Positions 29,727-39,862 of a stretch of DNA of 64,000 bases are shown here, one piece after another. Position 1 is the stretch's first letter, and each line of letters begins with the position of its first letter. The notes below the pieces were generated by a model. The model did no database searches. It saw only the letters and a list, made by a program, of their open reading frames with translations, and was not told the origin of the DNA. The DNA comes from Nocardia jejuensis NBRC 103114. Its GTDB lineage: Bacteria; Actinomycetota; Actinomycetes; Mycobacteriales; Mycobacteriaceae. The stretch is taken from the NCBI RefSeq assembly GCF_001613145.1, contig NZ_BDBU01000024.1, positions 235,453-299,452 on the forward strand, written 5' to 3'. Position numbers and translations under genes: made by a program.

Positions 29727-30789
29727 GCGACCCCACCCCGATCCACCCCGGAGCCTCGGATCCGCACGGAAACCCCTCCGTACCACCGGAACCCGCGCTC
29801 GGACCGGCCGCCGCGCACCTGGCCGCCGCCGAGGACGCCGCCCGCCGAGCCGATTTCGGAACCGCCGTACGGGAGCGATACCGCGCGGTCACCCGCGGGC
29901 TGGAGCAGCGCGGCATCCTCGAGGTGCAGCGCTCGCGCACCGCTCGCGAGACCGCCGACGCCGCCACCACGGTCGTTCCGGATGCCGGTGAACTGCCTTG
30001 GGCAGCACACAGTTTCGACGAAATCGTCTACGGGGGACGATCCGCGGACGAGGCGGAGTACCGGCGGCTGGAACAGGCCGACCGCTATTCCGTCGCGCCA
30101 CCGCCCCGGGACGCACCGGCCGAGATCGCCGAGCAGAAGCGCAAGGCCCGCCGCAAGAAGTCCGCGCGGAACAAGAACCGCACCCGACCGGAATTGCCCG
30201 CGCTGCTGTACGACTGGCGATTCTGGGCCGTGGTGGGCGGACTGCTGGCGTTGTTCGCGCTGTTGTGGCTGCTCACCCATCTCGGCGCGCCGCCGCCGGT
30301 GCACAAGCCGGACGTGCCGCCGCCGGATGTGCCGGACAAGCCGGATGTGCCGCCGCCGAACTTCGGCGCGGGTCAGGATTCCATCTTCCAAACCCTGCCC
30401 GGCTGGCTGGCGTTCGGCGGACTCCAGGCGCTCATCGCCTGGGCGATCGTGCTGTGCTGGCGTGGCCGCCGGCGCGGCGCGCTGGTCGGCGAATCGCGTC
30501 CGGTGGAGGCCCCGGCCGACGAACTGCTCACGGGACAGGCCGGGCTGTATCGCAAGTCCCGCGACCACGATCACGTGGCGGGCGTGCTGCGGACCAGCAC
30601 CCTGCGGCGGCTGCGGCCCGCCTTGGGCGCGACCGCGGACACCCCGCCCGAATCGGTGATCCACGCGATCGCCGCTCGCACCGGCGCGGACCCGGCCGTG
30701 ATCCGCGCCGGCCTGTACGACCCGGTCCCGGACCGGGACACCCTGGAAATCGTGGCCGCACAACTCGAATGGATCGAAGCGGAGGTCTT

Positions 30790-30793
<4 letters not shown>
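29723..30793 (+). CDS. DUF4129-DUF4350 fusion membrane protein
   Basis: The 356-residue protein starts with a DUF4129 domain (about residues 30-140, AVRERYRAVTRGLEQRGIL ... FDEIVYGGRSADEAEY). A basic stretch and a membrane helix follow (about 160-188). Next is a Pro/Asp/Lys linker of roughly 35 residues with repeats of PPPDVP/KPDVP, then a second helix (about 230-250). The end matches the C-terminal part of DUF4350 (LTGQAGLYRKSRDHDHVAGVLRTSTLRRL). The two domains are usually on separate proteins, and DUF4350 normally has a large domain between its helices that is absent here. It overlaps moxR (GTGA). The likely role is assisting the MoxR ATPase at the membrane. Confidence 0.75.
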
Positions 30794-31773
<980 letters not shown>

Positions 31774-31775
31774 CC

Positions 31776-33068
31776 GTGATCGTCACCGGCCGCCTGGCCC
31801 TCGCGGCGGGCGCAGCGGCCCTTTTCGTCGCGCTGGTCATGCCGTCGTGGGCCGGCGTGGCGCTGGCCACCGGCCTGCTCGCGGCGCTGGTGTGCGCGGA
31901 TCTGGTCGCGCTGGGTCAAGGCGCACGGGCCCTGGACATCTCGCGAGCGCCGCTGACCACCGTGCGCAGCGGGCGGGCCATCGAGGTGGAGCTCTCGGTG
32001 CTCAATACCGGTGCGCGCACCGTGCACGGGCAGCTGTGGGACGACTGGCCGCCCAGCGCGCACGCGCGCGGCCGCACCCATGCACTGGATCTGCCGCCCA
32101 ACACCAGGATTCGGCTGCACACCGAACTCACCCCGGCCTATCGCGGGGACCGGGTGGCGGGTCCGGTGACCGTGCGCCTGCTCGGACCACTGGGGGTGGC
32201 CGGACGCCAGGTGCGGCGCGAGGTGCCGGCCCGGTTGCGCGCGCTGCCGCCGTTCCGCAGCGAGCGACTGCTGGCCTCGAAAGTCAAACAGCTGCAACAC
32301 CTCGAGGGTCGCAACACCACCACGAGTCGCGGGCAGGGCACCGAATTCGATTCCTTCCGTGAGTATGTCGCGGGTGACGACGTGCGCACCATCGACTGGC
32401 GCGCCACCGCCCGCGCCAACGACGTCCTGGTCCGCACCTGGCGGCCCGAGCGCAATCGGCACGTGGTGATGCTGCTGGACACCGGGCGGGTCAGCGCGGG
32501 CCGGGTCGGCAACGGCACTCGGCTCGACGCCACCATCGAGGCGGCGCTGCTGCTGGGCGGGCTGGCCGCGTCCGGCGGCGATTCGGTGGACCTGCTCGCG
32601 TTCGATCGCACGCTGCGCGCCGAGGTGCGCGGTCTCGGCGGAAAACGCCTGCAGCTCAAGCTGATGCACGCACTCGCCGGGGTCACGCCGAACCTGGTCG
32701 ACACCGACTATCAGGGCCTGCTGCGCACCACCCTGCAGCGCGCCCGCCGCCGCAGCCTGGTGGTCTGGTTCACCCATCTGGACGCCGCCACCGTGCAGGA
32801 GGGCCTGATGCCGGTCCTGCCCGTGCTGGCCGAACGCCACCGGGTGCTGGTCGTCGCGGTCACCGACCCGGAGGTGACCGCCGCGGCCGCCCGGCGCACC
32901 GGTGACCTGTTCACCGCGGCCGCCGCCGAGAACATCCTCAACGAACAGGCCGTCGCCCGGGAAACGCTGCGCCGCACCGGGGTCCGCGTCATCACCGCCG
33001 CGCCGGAGGATCTCCCCGAAGCCCTGGCCGACGAATACCTCGAACTCAAGCACACCGGCGCGCTGTGA
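31776..33068 (+). CDS. DUF58 domain protein, MoxR partner
   Basis: The 430-residue protein has two N-terminal membrane helices (about residues 5-20 and 24-42). The DUF58 core follows (EFDSFREYVAGDDVRTIDWRATARANDVLVRTWRPERN, about 190-230). A vWA-like fold with a MIDAS-type start (VVMLLDTGRVSAG) leads to the C-terminus. DUF58 proteins are probable clients or partners of MoxR ATPases. The serine pair of a full MIDAS is not complete, so metal binding is uncertain. It is the last gene of this plus-strand operon and is followed by the convergent RDD gene. Confidence 0.88.
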   Translation: MIVTGRLALAAGAAALFVALVMPSWAGVALATGLLAALVCADLVALGQGARALDISRAPLTTVRSGRAIEVELSVLNTGARTVHGQLWDDWPPSAHARGRTHALDLPPNTRIRLHTELTPAYRGDRVAGPVTVRLLGPLGVAGRQVRREVPARLRALPPFRSERLLASKVKQLQHLEGRNTTTSRGQGTEFDSFREYVAGDDVRTIDWRATARANDVLVRTWRPERNRHVVMLLDTGRVSAGRVGNGTRLDATIEAALLLGGLAASGGDSVDLLAFDRTLRAEVRGLGGKRLQLKLMHALAGVTPNLVDTDYQGLLRTTLQRARRRSLVVWFTHLDAATVQEGLMPVLPVLAERHRVLVVAVTDPEVTAAAARRTGDLFTAAAAENILNEQAVARETLRRTGVRVITAAPEDLPEALADEYLELKHTGAL

Positions 33069-33220
33069 TCGGACAGCTGTAATCCCCGGTGCCGCACTCC
33101 GGCACGCGTCATCGCCCCGGGCGCGACTGCTCGTCCCTATCGGTGCCGGCTGCCGACCGGGCACCCGATCCCGGCGACCGGACCGAACCGCCGACCCCGA
33201 TGCCGGGCATCACCGGCGGA

Positions 33221-34021
33221 TCAGGCAGCCGGTCGCCGATAGCCGTTGTCCGAGTGCCCCTCGGCGTTCGGTCGCCGCTGTGACGGGAACGCCCGGCGCT
33301 GCCGCTCGGCCAGCACCGCACCCAGAATGTGCACCGGCGGATATCCGTTGGGCGGCGGCACGTTCAGCTGCGTGCACACGGTGATGACCAGCGTGCGGCC
33401 CAGCTGATCCTGCACCGCGGGGGTGAGGGTACGGAAGCGCAGCAGATAGCCCCGCACCGCCGATGCCTGTTCGTCCGAGACCCCCGACAGATCCAGCTGC
33501 CGTGCCCAGCCCGCCAGCCACGGCGGCGGGGCGGCCAGCGCGGGCCAGGGCAGGCGGCCGCGGTCGTGGACCACCACGGTGCCCGCCAGTGCGTCCCCGA
33601 CCCGGCGACCGGTCGGCGAGCACAGCGAGACCACGATGGCGATCAGCCCGGTGCCCAGGATCCAGAAGTCGACGATCCCGGCGAGTCCGCGGGTGACCGC
33701 GTGCTTGAAGTACACCGGACCGCCGTCCGCGCGCACCACGCGCAGCCCGAACGCCAGCTTCCCGACCGAGCGCCCGCGCGAAAACGTCTCCCAGAGCACC
33801 GGATAGCCGATCAGCGCGGTCACCACCGCCACCAGCACCGCGGCATCGCGCCAGGCCGAATCCGCGTCCATCGAGGCCAATGTCATCTCGATGACGAACA
33901 GCAGCACCAGGGCAACGATCGCCTGGATGACCAGGTCGAGCACGAACGCCGCGGCCCTGGTGGGGATCCGCGCGAGCGGCAGTTCTACGGCGACTGCTTC
34001 GCCGGTGGTGAAAAGCGCCAT
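33221..34021 (-). CDS. RDD-family membrane protein
   Basis: The 266-residue protein contains the RDD signature (IPTRAAAFVLDLVIQAIVALVLL near the N-terminus, Arg and Asp pairs). Further marks are GRSVGKLAFGLRVVRADGGP and the final RRVGDALAGTVVV motif. Three to four membrane helices lie within residues 25-155. The C-terminal 110 residues are cytosolic and helical (VQDQLGRTLVITVC). Its function is unknown. It is divergent from spoIIM-like with a 59-base shared promoter region. An RDD, SpoIIM, MoxR and DUF58 set is a conserved neighbourhood in mycolata. Confidence 0.88.
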   Translation of the reverse strand: MALFTTGEAVAVELPLARIPTRAAAFVLDLVIQAIVALVLLFVIEMTLASMDADSAWRDAAVLVAVVTALIGYPVLWETFSRGRSVGKLAFGLRVVRADGGPVYFKHAVTRGLAGIVDFWILGTGLIAIVVSLCSPTGRRVGDALAGTVVVHDRGRLPWPALAAPPPWLAGWARQLDLSGVSDEQASAVRGYLLRFRTLTPAVQDQLGRTLVITVCTQLNVPPPNGYPPVHILGAVLAERQRRAFPSQRRPNAEGHSDNGYRRPAA

Positions 34022-34080
34022 GTCTCTCCTGGTGGGGGGCGGTTAGCATTCTTCCGAGTCGAGGCGCAGGAAGGCAACCG

Positions 34081-35130
34081 ATGGATCTGGACGCATATAC
34101 CTACGTGCACCGGCCCGCATGGGACCGGCTCGACCACCTGGCCTCGCGCCGCAAGAAGCTGACCGGCGCGGAGTCCGACGAACTGGTGCGGCTGTACCGG
34201 CTGACCTCGCAGCAGCTGGCTCGGTTGCAGTCCCGCAAGGGCGATCCGGAGATCGTGGCGGGCCTGTCGGCGATTCTCACCAGGGCCCGGGGACGCGCAC
34301 TCGGCGCGCAGCAGGACACCTGGCGCGAGATCGGCCGTTTCCTCACCCACACCTTCCCGGCGGCGGTGTACCGCGCGTGGCCGTGGTGGGTGTCGGTGGC
34401 GGCGGTGTTCCTGGCGGGGTCCACCGCGCTGGCCGCCTGGGTGGCCGAATCGGAGTCGGCGCGACGGCATCTGGGCCTGGACACCGATACCGATCGGCTG
34501 ACCCGGCCCGGTGGCGAATTCGAGACCTATTACTTCGAACACTCGCACCAGGCCTTCGCCGCCAAGGTGTGGACCAACAACGCGTGGGTGGCGGCCATGG
34601 CGCTGTTCACCGGAGTGCTCATCCTGCCCGCGGTGTGGGTCATCCTCATGAATGGCCTCAATCTGGGCGTGAGCGCCGGGCTGATGGCCGACGCGGGACG
34701 GCTGGACAGCTTCTTCGGCTACATCCTGCCGCACGGAATGCTGGAGCTGACCGCCATTTTCGTGGCAGGCGGCGCGGGGCTGAAACTCGGCTGGACGCTG
34801 ATCGATCCGGGCCGCGAGGGCCGGGCGCAGGCCCTGGCCCGGCAGGGCCGCACCACCGCGGCGATCGCATCGGGTCTGGTCGGGGTGCTGCTGGTGTCGG
34901 GATTCCTGGAGGGTTTCGTGACGCCCAGCACGTTGCCGACCGCCGCGCGGATCGGCGTGGGGGCGCTGGCCGAGATCGGTTTCCTGGTCTACGTATTCGG
35001 CCGAGGGCGGCGCGTGGTGCTGGCGCAGCAGGAACAGCAGGAACTCGAGGCGAGCGGTCCCGGTGAGCACATGACGAGCTACCGGGCGGCGAAGGTTCCC
35101 TCGGAACCCGTTGCGAGCGTGGCGACCTAG
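34081..35130 (+). CDS. Stage II sporulation protein M-like membrane protein (SpoIIM/DUF95)
   Basis: The 349-residue protein has a soluble helical N-terminus (MDLDAYTYVHRPAWDRLDHL ... RLYRLTSQQLARLQ). Five or so membrane helices follow, with the SpoIIM family pattern: FAAKVWTNNAWVAAMALFTGVLILP, LNLGVSAGLMADAG and FGYILPHGMLELTAIFVAGGAGLKLGW. In Bacillus, SpoIIM takes part in peptidoglycan remodelling. Homologues in non-sporulating actinobacteria sit beside RDD and MoxR genes and have unknown roles. The gene is monocistronic on the plus strand and divergent from the RDD gene. Confidence 0.9.
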   Translation: MDLDAYTYVHRPAWDRLDHLASRRKKLTGAESDELVRLYRLTSQQLARLQSRKGDPEIVAGLSAILTRARGRALGAQQDTWREIGRFLTHTFPAAVYRAWPWWVSVAAVFLAGSTALAAWVAESESARRHLGLDTDTDRLTRPGGEFETYYFEHSHQAFAAKVWTNNAWVAAMALFTGVLILPAVWVILMNGLNLGVSAGLMADAGRLDSFFGYILPHGMLELTAIFVAGGAGLKLGWTLIDPGREGRAQALARQGRTTAAIASGLVGVLLVSGFLEGFVTPSTLPTAARIGVGALAEIGFLVYVFGRGRRVVLAQQEQQELEASGPGEHMTSYRAAKVPSEPVASVAT

Positions 35131-35850
35131 TCGCACTGCACTCGAAAGTTGATATCCACTGGCCGCAGCGAGTCCGGCTCAGCTGCGGCCAGCGTTGCCG
35201 ATGACTCTACACAATCGTTATGGCTACGCAACCTCCGACTTGCGGGGCGGGCGTATAACGCCACCAGGTGAAACACGCCGTCCCCGTGGGGAACCCGACA
35301 AGGTCGTTAATTTCCAGCTTCCGCTTTGCGGAGGGTCTGCCGAGCGGCCCGAAACGGTCCCGTCGGCCGGGTGCCGAGACCCGTTTCGACGCGCCGCCTC
35401 CCTCACGCCGCGACTCCCCCGGAACGGTTTGCCGGACACTTCCGCGATAAGCCGACACCACCGGTTCAACCCACGTTAAGCTGGCGTTTCGTCCCATCTG
35501 ACCCTCATTGCCCGGCGATCGCCTCACATCAAACAAACCCCAAGTTTGTTTGATGTGGTTTTGTCCAAACGGCCGTCAGGCAATGGTCAATGAAAATCGG
35601 TCGCATACCTGTTGCGGCATCTTCCGGCAAACGAATTCAGTCCCCTGTAAGCCCCTGCGAAGGCGCCCGGCAACGCTCCGGCCGAGGAGTTCACCATCAT
35701 CCCTGCGATCTTCGTCACACTGCCCGTGACCTGGGGATTCCACCGTCCCACTGAGCGGACGGCGGCCATGACCCCGGCGACGCCGTGCGCAGCCGCACAT
35801 CGGCCGGCCGCGAGTCGGGCGACCGCCGCATCGGAGGAACTCCGGATACG
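35131..35850. other. Intergenic region after SpoIIM-like gene
   Basis: This 720-base stretch has lower GC than its surroundings and no frame with coding character. The only structured element seen is the 14-bp hairpin at 35525-35557. A non-coding RNA is possible. Confidence 0.45.
35525..35557 (+). terminator. Strong AT-rich hairpin with T-tract, possible terminator of an unannotated RNA
   Basis: CACATCAAACAAAC and GTTTGTTTGATGTG form a perfect 14-bp stem with a five-base loop, followed by GTTTTG. It is nearly 400 bases past the nearest plus-strand stop codon, so it may end a small RNA rather than the SpoIIM-like transcript. Confidence 0.55.
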
Positions 35851-35886
35851 AAAAAAGGCCCGCTCCGGATTCCGGAGCAGGCCTTC
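35851..35886 (-). terminator. tRNA-Leu terminator
   Basis: On the minus strand the stem AAGGCC-GCTCCGG (one internal mismatch) has an AAT loop and is followed by a run of six T. It lies ten bases downstream of the tRNA, a textbook intrinsic terminator. Confidence 0.85.
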
Positions 35887-35895
35887 TGTTCTGAG

Positions 35896-35978
35896 TGGGC
35901 GAAGGGGGACTTGAACCCCCACGTCCTTACGGACACTGGCACCTGAAGCCAGCGCGTCTGCCATTCCGCCACTCGCCC
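35896..35978 (-). tRNA. tRNA-Leu (anticodon CAG)
   Basis: The 83-base tRNA has acceptor GGGCGAG paired with CTTCGCCC (one G-U), an anticodon loop with CAG and a variable arm (TGTCCGTAAGGACGT) of class II type. The T arm is GGGGGTTCAAGTCCCCC and the discriminator is A. CCA is not encoded. A tRNA-Leu beside fhaA is also found in Mycobacterium. Confidence 0.95.
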
Positions 35979-36289
35979 GAGCGACTCGAAAAACTTATCA
36001 CGGCGTGCGCGCCAAAACGAAATCGCCTGGTTACCGGCCGTTACGCACTTGCGCCGCGCCCGTGGGGGCGCGATATCCGCGCCCGGGAACCTCGACCCGT
36101 TTCCGGGAGTTACAGGTGTGGACGATCGTGGATATCATGCAATCACCGTGTCCCTGCGGCGACACGCCATGCTCGCGTGTCGCTGTATAGGACGGCCGTC
36201 CATGTCTGCAACGGACAAGCCACGGCGTTAACAGACCACGACACGCGAACGCTTTTTCAGGGAGAGCGACGTACCCGAAAGGAGGGGGC
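35979..36289. other. Intergenic region and promoter of the fhaA-pknB operon
   Basis: This 311-base spacer holds the inverted repeat GCGACACG-N9-CGTGTCGC (36159-36183). TATAG follows two bases later (36186-36190), a possible -10. The strong ribosome binding site GAAAGGAGGGGG lies just before the fhaA start. No gene was recognised in it. Confidence 0.55.
36159..36183. promoter_or_regulatory. Inverted repeat at the fhaA promoter
   Basis: Perfect 8-base arms, GCGACACG and CGTGTCGC, surround nine bases. They are directly followed by TGTATAGGA, which resembles a -10 element. This could be an operator controlling the whole seven-gene operon. Confidence 0.4.
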
Positions 36290-37732
36290 ATGGGGATCGT
36301 TTCCCGGTTCGAACGCCGTCTCCAGGGTGCGGTCGGGGACGTGTTCGCGCGCGTATTCGGCGGTAGCGTCGTGCCACAGGAGGTGGAGGCGGCCCTGCAG
36401 CGCGAGGCCACCGATCACGTCCAGGATGTCGGCGGGGGGCATCTGCTGGCTCCCAACAGCTATGTCATCACCATCAACGAGTCCGACCTCGGGCAGCTGG
36501 TTCAAGGCGAGGGACAAGCAGATCACGAGCTCACGGTGCGTGCGTTCGCCAAACATCTCCAGGACTACATCCGCGAACAAGGATGGCAGACCTACGGCGA
36601 AGTGCACGTGGAGTTCGAGGCATCCCCTACGCTGCACACCGGACAGTTCAGGACACGCGGCCGAGTCGATCCGGACGCGGGAGGCGCCGCCCGCCCGCCC
36701 GGCTCGTCACCGGGGCCTGAACGCCCACAACGACCCAACCCGCAACCAGGAGCTGGCCCCATGACGCAGAACTCAGGCTACGACCCAAGCCGTGAGCCCG
36801 CGGAGTCCGATCCCCGAGGCCGCGGGTATGCGCCCCCGCCCGGAGGACGCCCGGGCCAGCAGGGCTACGACCAGTACGGTCAGGGCGGCGCGCAGCAGTA
36901 CCCCGATCAGGGCGGCTACGCGGCCCCCGCCGAGCAGGGCTACGGCGGTGACTACCAGAACGGGTACGACTACCAGGCGCCCGCCGAGCAGGGCTACGGC
37001 CAGCAGCCGGGCTATGCCGACCAGGGCGGCTACGGGCAGCAGCCCGGGTACAGCGCGCCCGATCAGGCGTACGGCCAGCAGCCGGGCTACGCGGACCAGG
37101 GCTACGGCCAGCAGGGCGGCTATGCCGACCAGGGCTACGCGGACCAGGGCTACGCGGACCAGGGCTACGGCCAGCAGCAGGGCTATGCCGATCAGGGCTA
37201 CGGCCAGCAGGGTGCGGGGTACGGGCAGCCGGGCTACGCGGACCAGGGCTACGGCCAGCAGCCGGGCGCGGGCTACGGGCAGCAGAGCGGCCAGCAGGGC
37301 TACGCGGACCAGGGCTACGGCCAGCCGGGCGCCGGTTACGACCAGTACTCCGACCAGGCCGGCTACGCCGACGAGCAGGGCTACGGCCAGCCGGGCTACG
37401 GGCAGCAGCAGGGCTACGCCGCGCCGCCCGCGCGCAGCGGCTCCGGCTACTCGGCCACCCTGCAGCTGGACGACGGCTCCGGCCGGACCTACCAGTTGCG
37501 TGAGGGATCCAACATCATCGGCCGCGGCCAGGACGCGCACTTCCGCCTGCCCGACACCGGAGTCTCCCGGCGGCACATCGAAGTTCGCTGGGACGGCCAG
37601 ACCGCGATGCTCTCGGACCTCGGTTCGACCAATGGCACGCTGGTCAACGGGTCGCCCGTCCAGGACTGGCAATTGGCCGATGGGGATGTCATCCGCGCCG
37701 GACATTCCGAGATCCTGATCCGGATCGTCTGA
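36290..37732 (+). CDS. fhaA: FHA domain protein FhaA (DUF3662 + FHA)
   Basis: The 480-residue protein has an N-terminal DUF3662 domain (residues 1-120, MGIVSRFERRLQGAVGDVFARVFGG). A linker leads to a long Gln/Gly/Tyr/Ala/Asp repeat region (about 190-380). The C-terminal FHA domain (about 392-478) has the pThr-binding marks IIGRGQDAHFRLPD, VSRRHIEV and LGSTNGTLVNG. In Mycobacterium FhaA binds phosphorylated MviN and controls peptidoglycan synthesis; PknB phosphorylates it. It is the first gene of the fhaA-to-pknB operon. The repeat linker is larger than I recall for the mycobacterial protein. Confidence 0.95.
   Translation: MGIVSRFERRLQGAVGDVFARVFGGSVVPQEVEAALQREATDHVQDVGGGHLLAPNSYVITINESDLGQLVQGEGQADHELTVRAFAKHLQDYIREQGWQTYGEVHVEFEASPTLHTGQFRTRGRVDPDAGGAARPPGSSPGPERPQRPNPQPGAGPMTQNSGYDPSREPAESDPRGRGYAPPPGGRPGQQGYDQYGQGGAQQYPDQGGYAAPAEQGYGGDYQNGYDYQAPAEQGYGQQPGYADQGGYGQQPGYSAPDQAYGQQPGYADQGYGQQGGYADQGYADQGYADQGYGQQQGYADQGYGQQGAGYGQPGYADQGYGQQPGAGYGQQSGQQGYADQGYGQPGAGYDQYSDQAGYADEQGYGQPGYGQQQGYAAPPARSGSGYSATLQLDDGSGRTYQLREGSNIIGRGQDAHFRLPDTGVSRRHIEVRWDGQTAMLSDLGSTNGTLVNGSPVQDWQLADGDVIRAGHSEILIRIV
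36859..37420 (+). repeat. Imperfect repeats coding Gln-Gly-Tyr-rich linker of FhaA
   Basis: Many copies of GGCTACGCGGACCAGGGCTA and GGCTACGGCCAGCAG variants encode GYADQ and GYGQQ units in about 185 residues. The DNA repeats could expand or contract by slippage. Confidence 0.85.
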
Positions 37733-37937
37733 TCCCGTAAGCTCGCGATGCAGGTCACGATATGGCACGAGATTCCTCGGTCGTATCGTGATCGCAACCG
37801 GTCTACGGCCCTATGATGCTGCCAACACTCGCGGTGGTAGCCGGTCGCGCTGACCAGCAAGCCGGTTGGGGGTCACGGAGCCTTCTCCGAACGACAGCCC
37901 GTACCTACGACACGGTCGAAACAGGAGGTGGAACGCC

Positions 37938-38405
37938 GTGCAGGGACTGATCCTGCAATTGACCCGCGCGGGGTTCCTACTGCTGTTGTGGCTGTTCGTG
38001 TGGGCGGTGCTCCGGACCCTTCGCAGCGATATCTACGCGGCATCCGGCCTTCGTGTCGCTCCGCGGGCCGCAGGCGGTTCCGCGGTGCTTCCATCTTTTC
38101 GCCGGGGCCAGAAGGGCGCCAAATATCTCGTGGTGACTCAGGGTTCACTCGCCGGCACTCGAATCTCACTCGGCGCGCAGCCGGTGCTGATCGGGCGCGC
38201 GGACGACTCCACGCTGGTCCTCACCGACGACTACGCCTCCACACGACATGCGCGGCTCTCCCCGCGCGGTGAGGACTGGTACGTCGAGGATCTCGGTTCC
38301 ACCAATGGGACCTACCTCGACAGGTCGAAGGTCACCACCCCGGTTCGAGTTCCACTCGGTACACCGGTCCGTGTCGGCAAGACCGTGATCGAGCTGCGAT
38401 CGTGA
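37938..38405 (+). CDS. fhaB: FHA domain protein FhaB/FipA
   Basis: The 155-residue protein has one N-terminal membrane helix (about 8-30, LTRAGFLLLLWLFVWAVLRTLR). The C-terminal FHA domain (about 75-150) shows VLIGRADDSTLVLTDDYASTRHARLSP and LGSTNGTYLDRSKV. GTG at 37938 has AGGAGG nine bases upstream; the ATG-like start farther upstream at 37866 lacks support. It overlaps pstP by 4 bp. In Mycobacterium FipA is a PknA substrate that links FtsZ and FtsQ and supports division under stress. Confidence 0.93.
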   Translation: MQGLILQLTRAGFLLLLWLFVWAVLRTLRSDIYAASGLRVAPRAAGGSAVLPSFRRGQKGAKYLVVTQGSLAGTRISLGAQPVLIGRADDSTLVLTDDYASTRHARLSPRGEDWYVEDLGSTNGTYLDRSKVTTPVRVPLGTPVRVGKTVIELRS

Positions 38406-39862
38406 CACTCGTTCTCCGCTACGCAGCGCGCAGCGACCGCGGTCTCGTCCGAGCCAACAACGAGGACTCCGTCTACGCCGGTGCGCGCCTACTCGCGCTG
38501 GCGGACGGCATGGGCGGCCACGCCGCCGGTGAAGTCGCCTCCCAACTGATGATCGCGGCGCTCGCGCACCTCGACGACGACGAACCGGGCGACGATCTGC
38601 TCGGCAAGTTGAATCGGGCCGTGCACGAAGGCAACGCGCACATCGCCGATCAGGTCGAAGAAGAGCCCGAACTCGACGGCATGGGCACCACGCTCACCGC
38701 CATCCTGTTCGCGGGTCGCAAACTCGGCCTCGCCCATATCGGCGATTCCCGCGCCTACATGCTCCGGGGCGGTGAGCTCACCCAGATCACCCGCGACGAC
38801 ACCTTCGTGCAGTCGCTGGTCGACGAGGGGCGGATCACACCCGAGCAGGCGCACACCCATCCGCAACGCTCGCTGATCATGCGCGCGCTGACCGGCAACG
38901 AGATCGACCCCACCCTGGTGGTGCGCGAGGCTCGGGCCGGGGACCGCTATCTGCTGTGCTCGGACGGGCTCTCGGATGTGGTCAGCGACGAGACGATCGC
39001 GAATACCATGCGCGAGGGCAGCACCGACGAGGCGGCCGACCGTCTCATCGAATTGGCCCTGCGCAGTGGCGGTCCCGACAATGTGACGGTCGTGGTGGCG
39101 GATGTCATCGATCTGGACTACGGCCAGTCCCACCCCATCGTCGCGGGTGCCGCCTCCGGCGAGGACGAGGACACTCCCCCGCCGAACACGGCGGCCGGAC
39201 GCGCCGCGGCCATGCGGCCACCGCGCGCCGCGCCCCGGCGCGCGGTCGCGCAACCGGAGCCCGAACCGCCGAAGAAGAGCCACAAGCTGCGCTGGCTGGC
39301 CCTGTCACTGGCCCTGCTGGTGGCGATCGGCGCCGGGCTCACGGTGGGCTACAACATGATTCGCAGCAACTACTACGTCGGCGCCGAGAACGATCGGGTG
39401 GTGGTCCTGCGCGGCCTGCCCGGTTCGGTGCTGGGCTATTCGATCCGCGACGTGGATCAGATCGGCTGTGTCACCCGGGCCGGTGAACTGAAGCTGCTCG
39501 GCATCGACGAGTCGTTCCCGGCCGGCTGCCGTGAACTGTTGCTGAAGGATCTCCGTCCCAGCGGCCGTGATTCGGTCGACAAGGGCCTCCCGCCGGGGTC
39601 GCGCGAGGATGCGCGCACCCAGATGCAGAAGCTCGCCCAGAGCGAGTTGCTGCCCGCGTGCGAGAAGCCGCAGCCGCAACCACAGCCGACCACTCCGCCC
39701 GCCGGCGATCCGAACAGCCCGGCTCCCGTCACCACACCCGCGGCGCCCACCGGCGGTACCGCGCCGAGCGGCGAGAACCACACGCTGACACCGCCTTCCA
39801 CCCCCTCCACCACCACGACGGCACCGCAGATCCCGGGGCAGAACTGCAGGACGGCGGACTGA
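38402..39862 (+). CDS. pstP: PP2C-family Ser/Thr phosphatase PstP
   Basis: The 486-residue protein has a PP2C catalytic domain (residues 1-235) with metal-binding motifs RSDRGLVRANNEDS, LALADGMGGHAAGE, LAHIGDSRAY, LLCSDGLSDVV and GGPDNVTVVVADV. A cytosolic linker leads to a membrane helix (about 298-318). The extracellular part has a Cys-bearing region (QIGCVTRA ... FPAGC) and a Pro/Thr-rich tail ending in CRTAD. It dephosphorylates PknA, PknB and their targets. It overlaps fhaB at the start and rodA at the end, so the operon is tightly coupled. Confidence 0.95.
   Translation: MTLVLRYAARSDRGLVRANNEDSVYAGARLLALADGMGGHAAGEVASQLMIAALAHLDDDEPGDDLLGKLNRAVHEGNAHIADQVEEEPELDGMGTTLTAILFAGRKLGLAHIGDSRAYMLRGGELTQITRDDTFVQSLVDEGRITPEQAHTHPQRSLIMRALTGNEIDPTLVVREARAGDRYLLCSDGLSDVVSDETIANTMREGSTDEAADRLIELALRSGGPDNVTVVVADVIDLDYGQSHPIVAGAASGEDEDTPPPNTAAGRAAAMRPPRAAPRRAVAQPEPEPPKKSHKLRWLALSLALLVAIGAGLTVGYNMIRSNYYVGAENDRVVVLRGLPGSVLGYSIRDVDQIGCVTRAGELKLLGIDESFPAGCRELLLKDLRPSGRDSVDKGLPPGSREDARTQMQKLAQSELLPACEKPQPQPQPTTPPAGDPNSPAPVTTPAAPTGGTAPSGENHTLTPPSTPSTTTTAPQIPGQNCRTAD

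Noticed and set aside
35207..35536. 109-codon minus-strand frame in the spacer after spoIIM-like
   Set aside because: No family match, no start signal and irregular composition. It runs into the hairpin at 35525.
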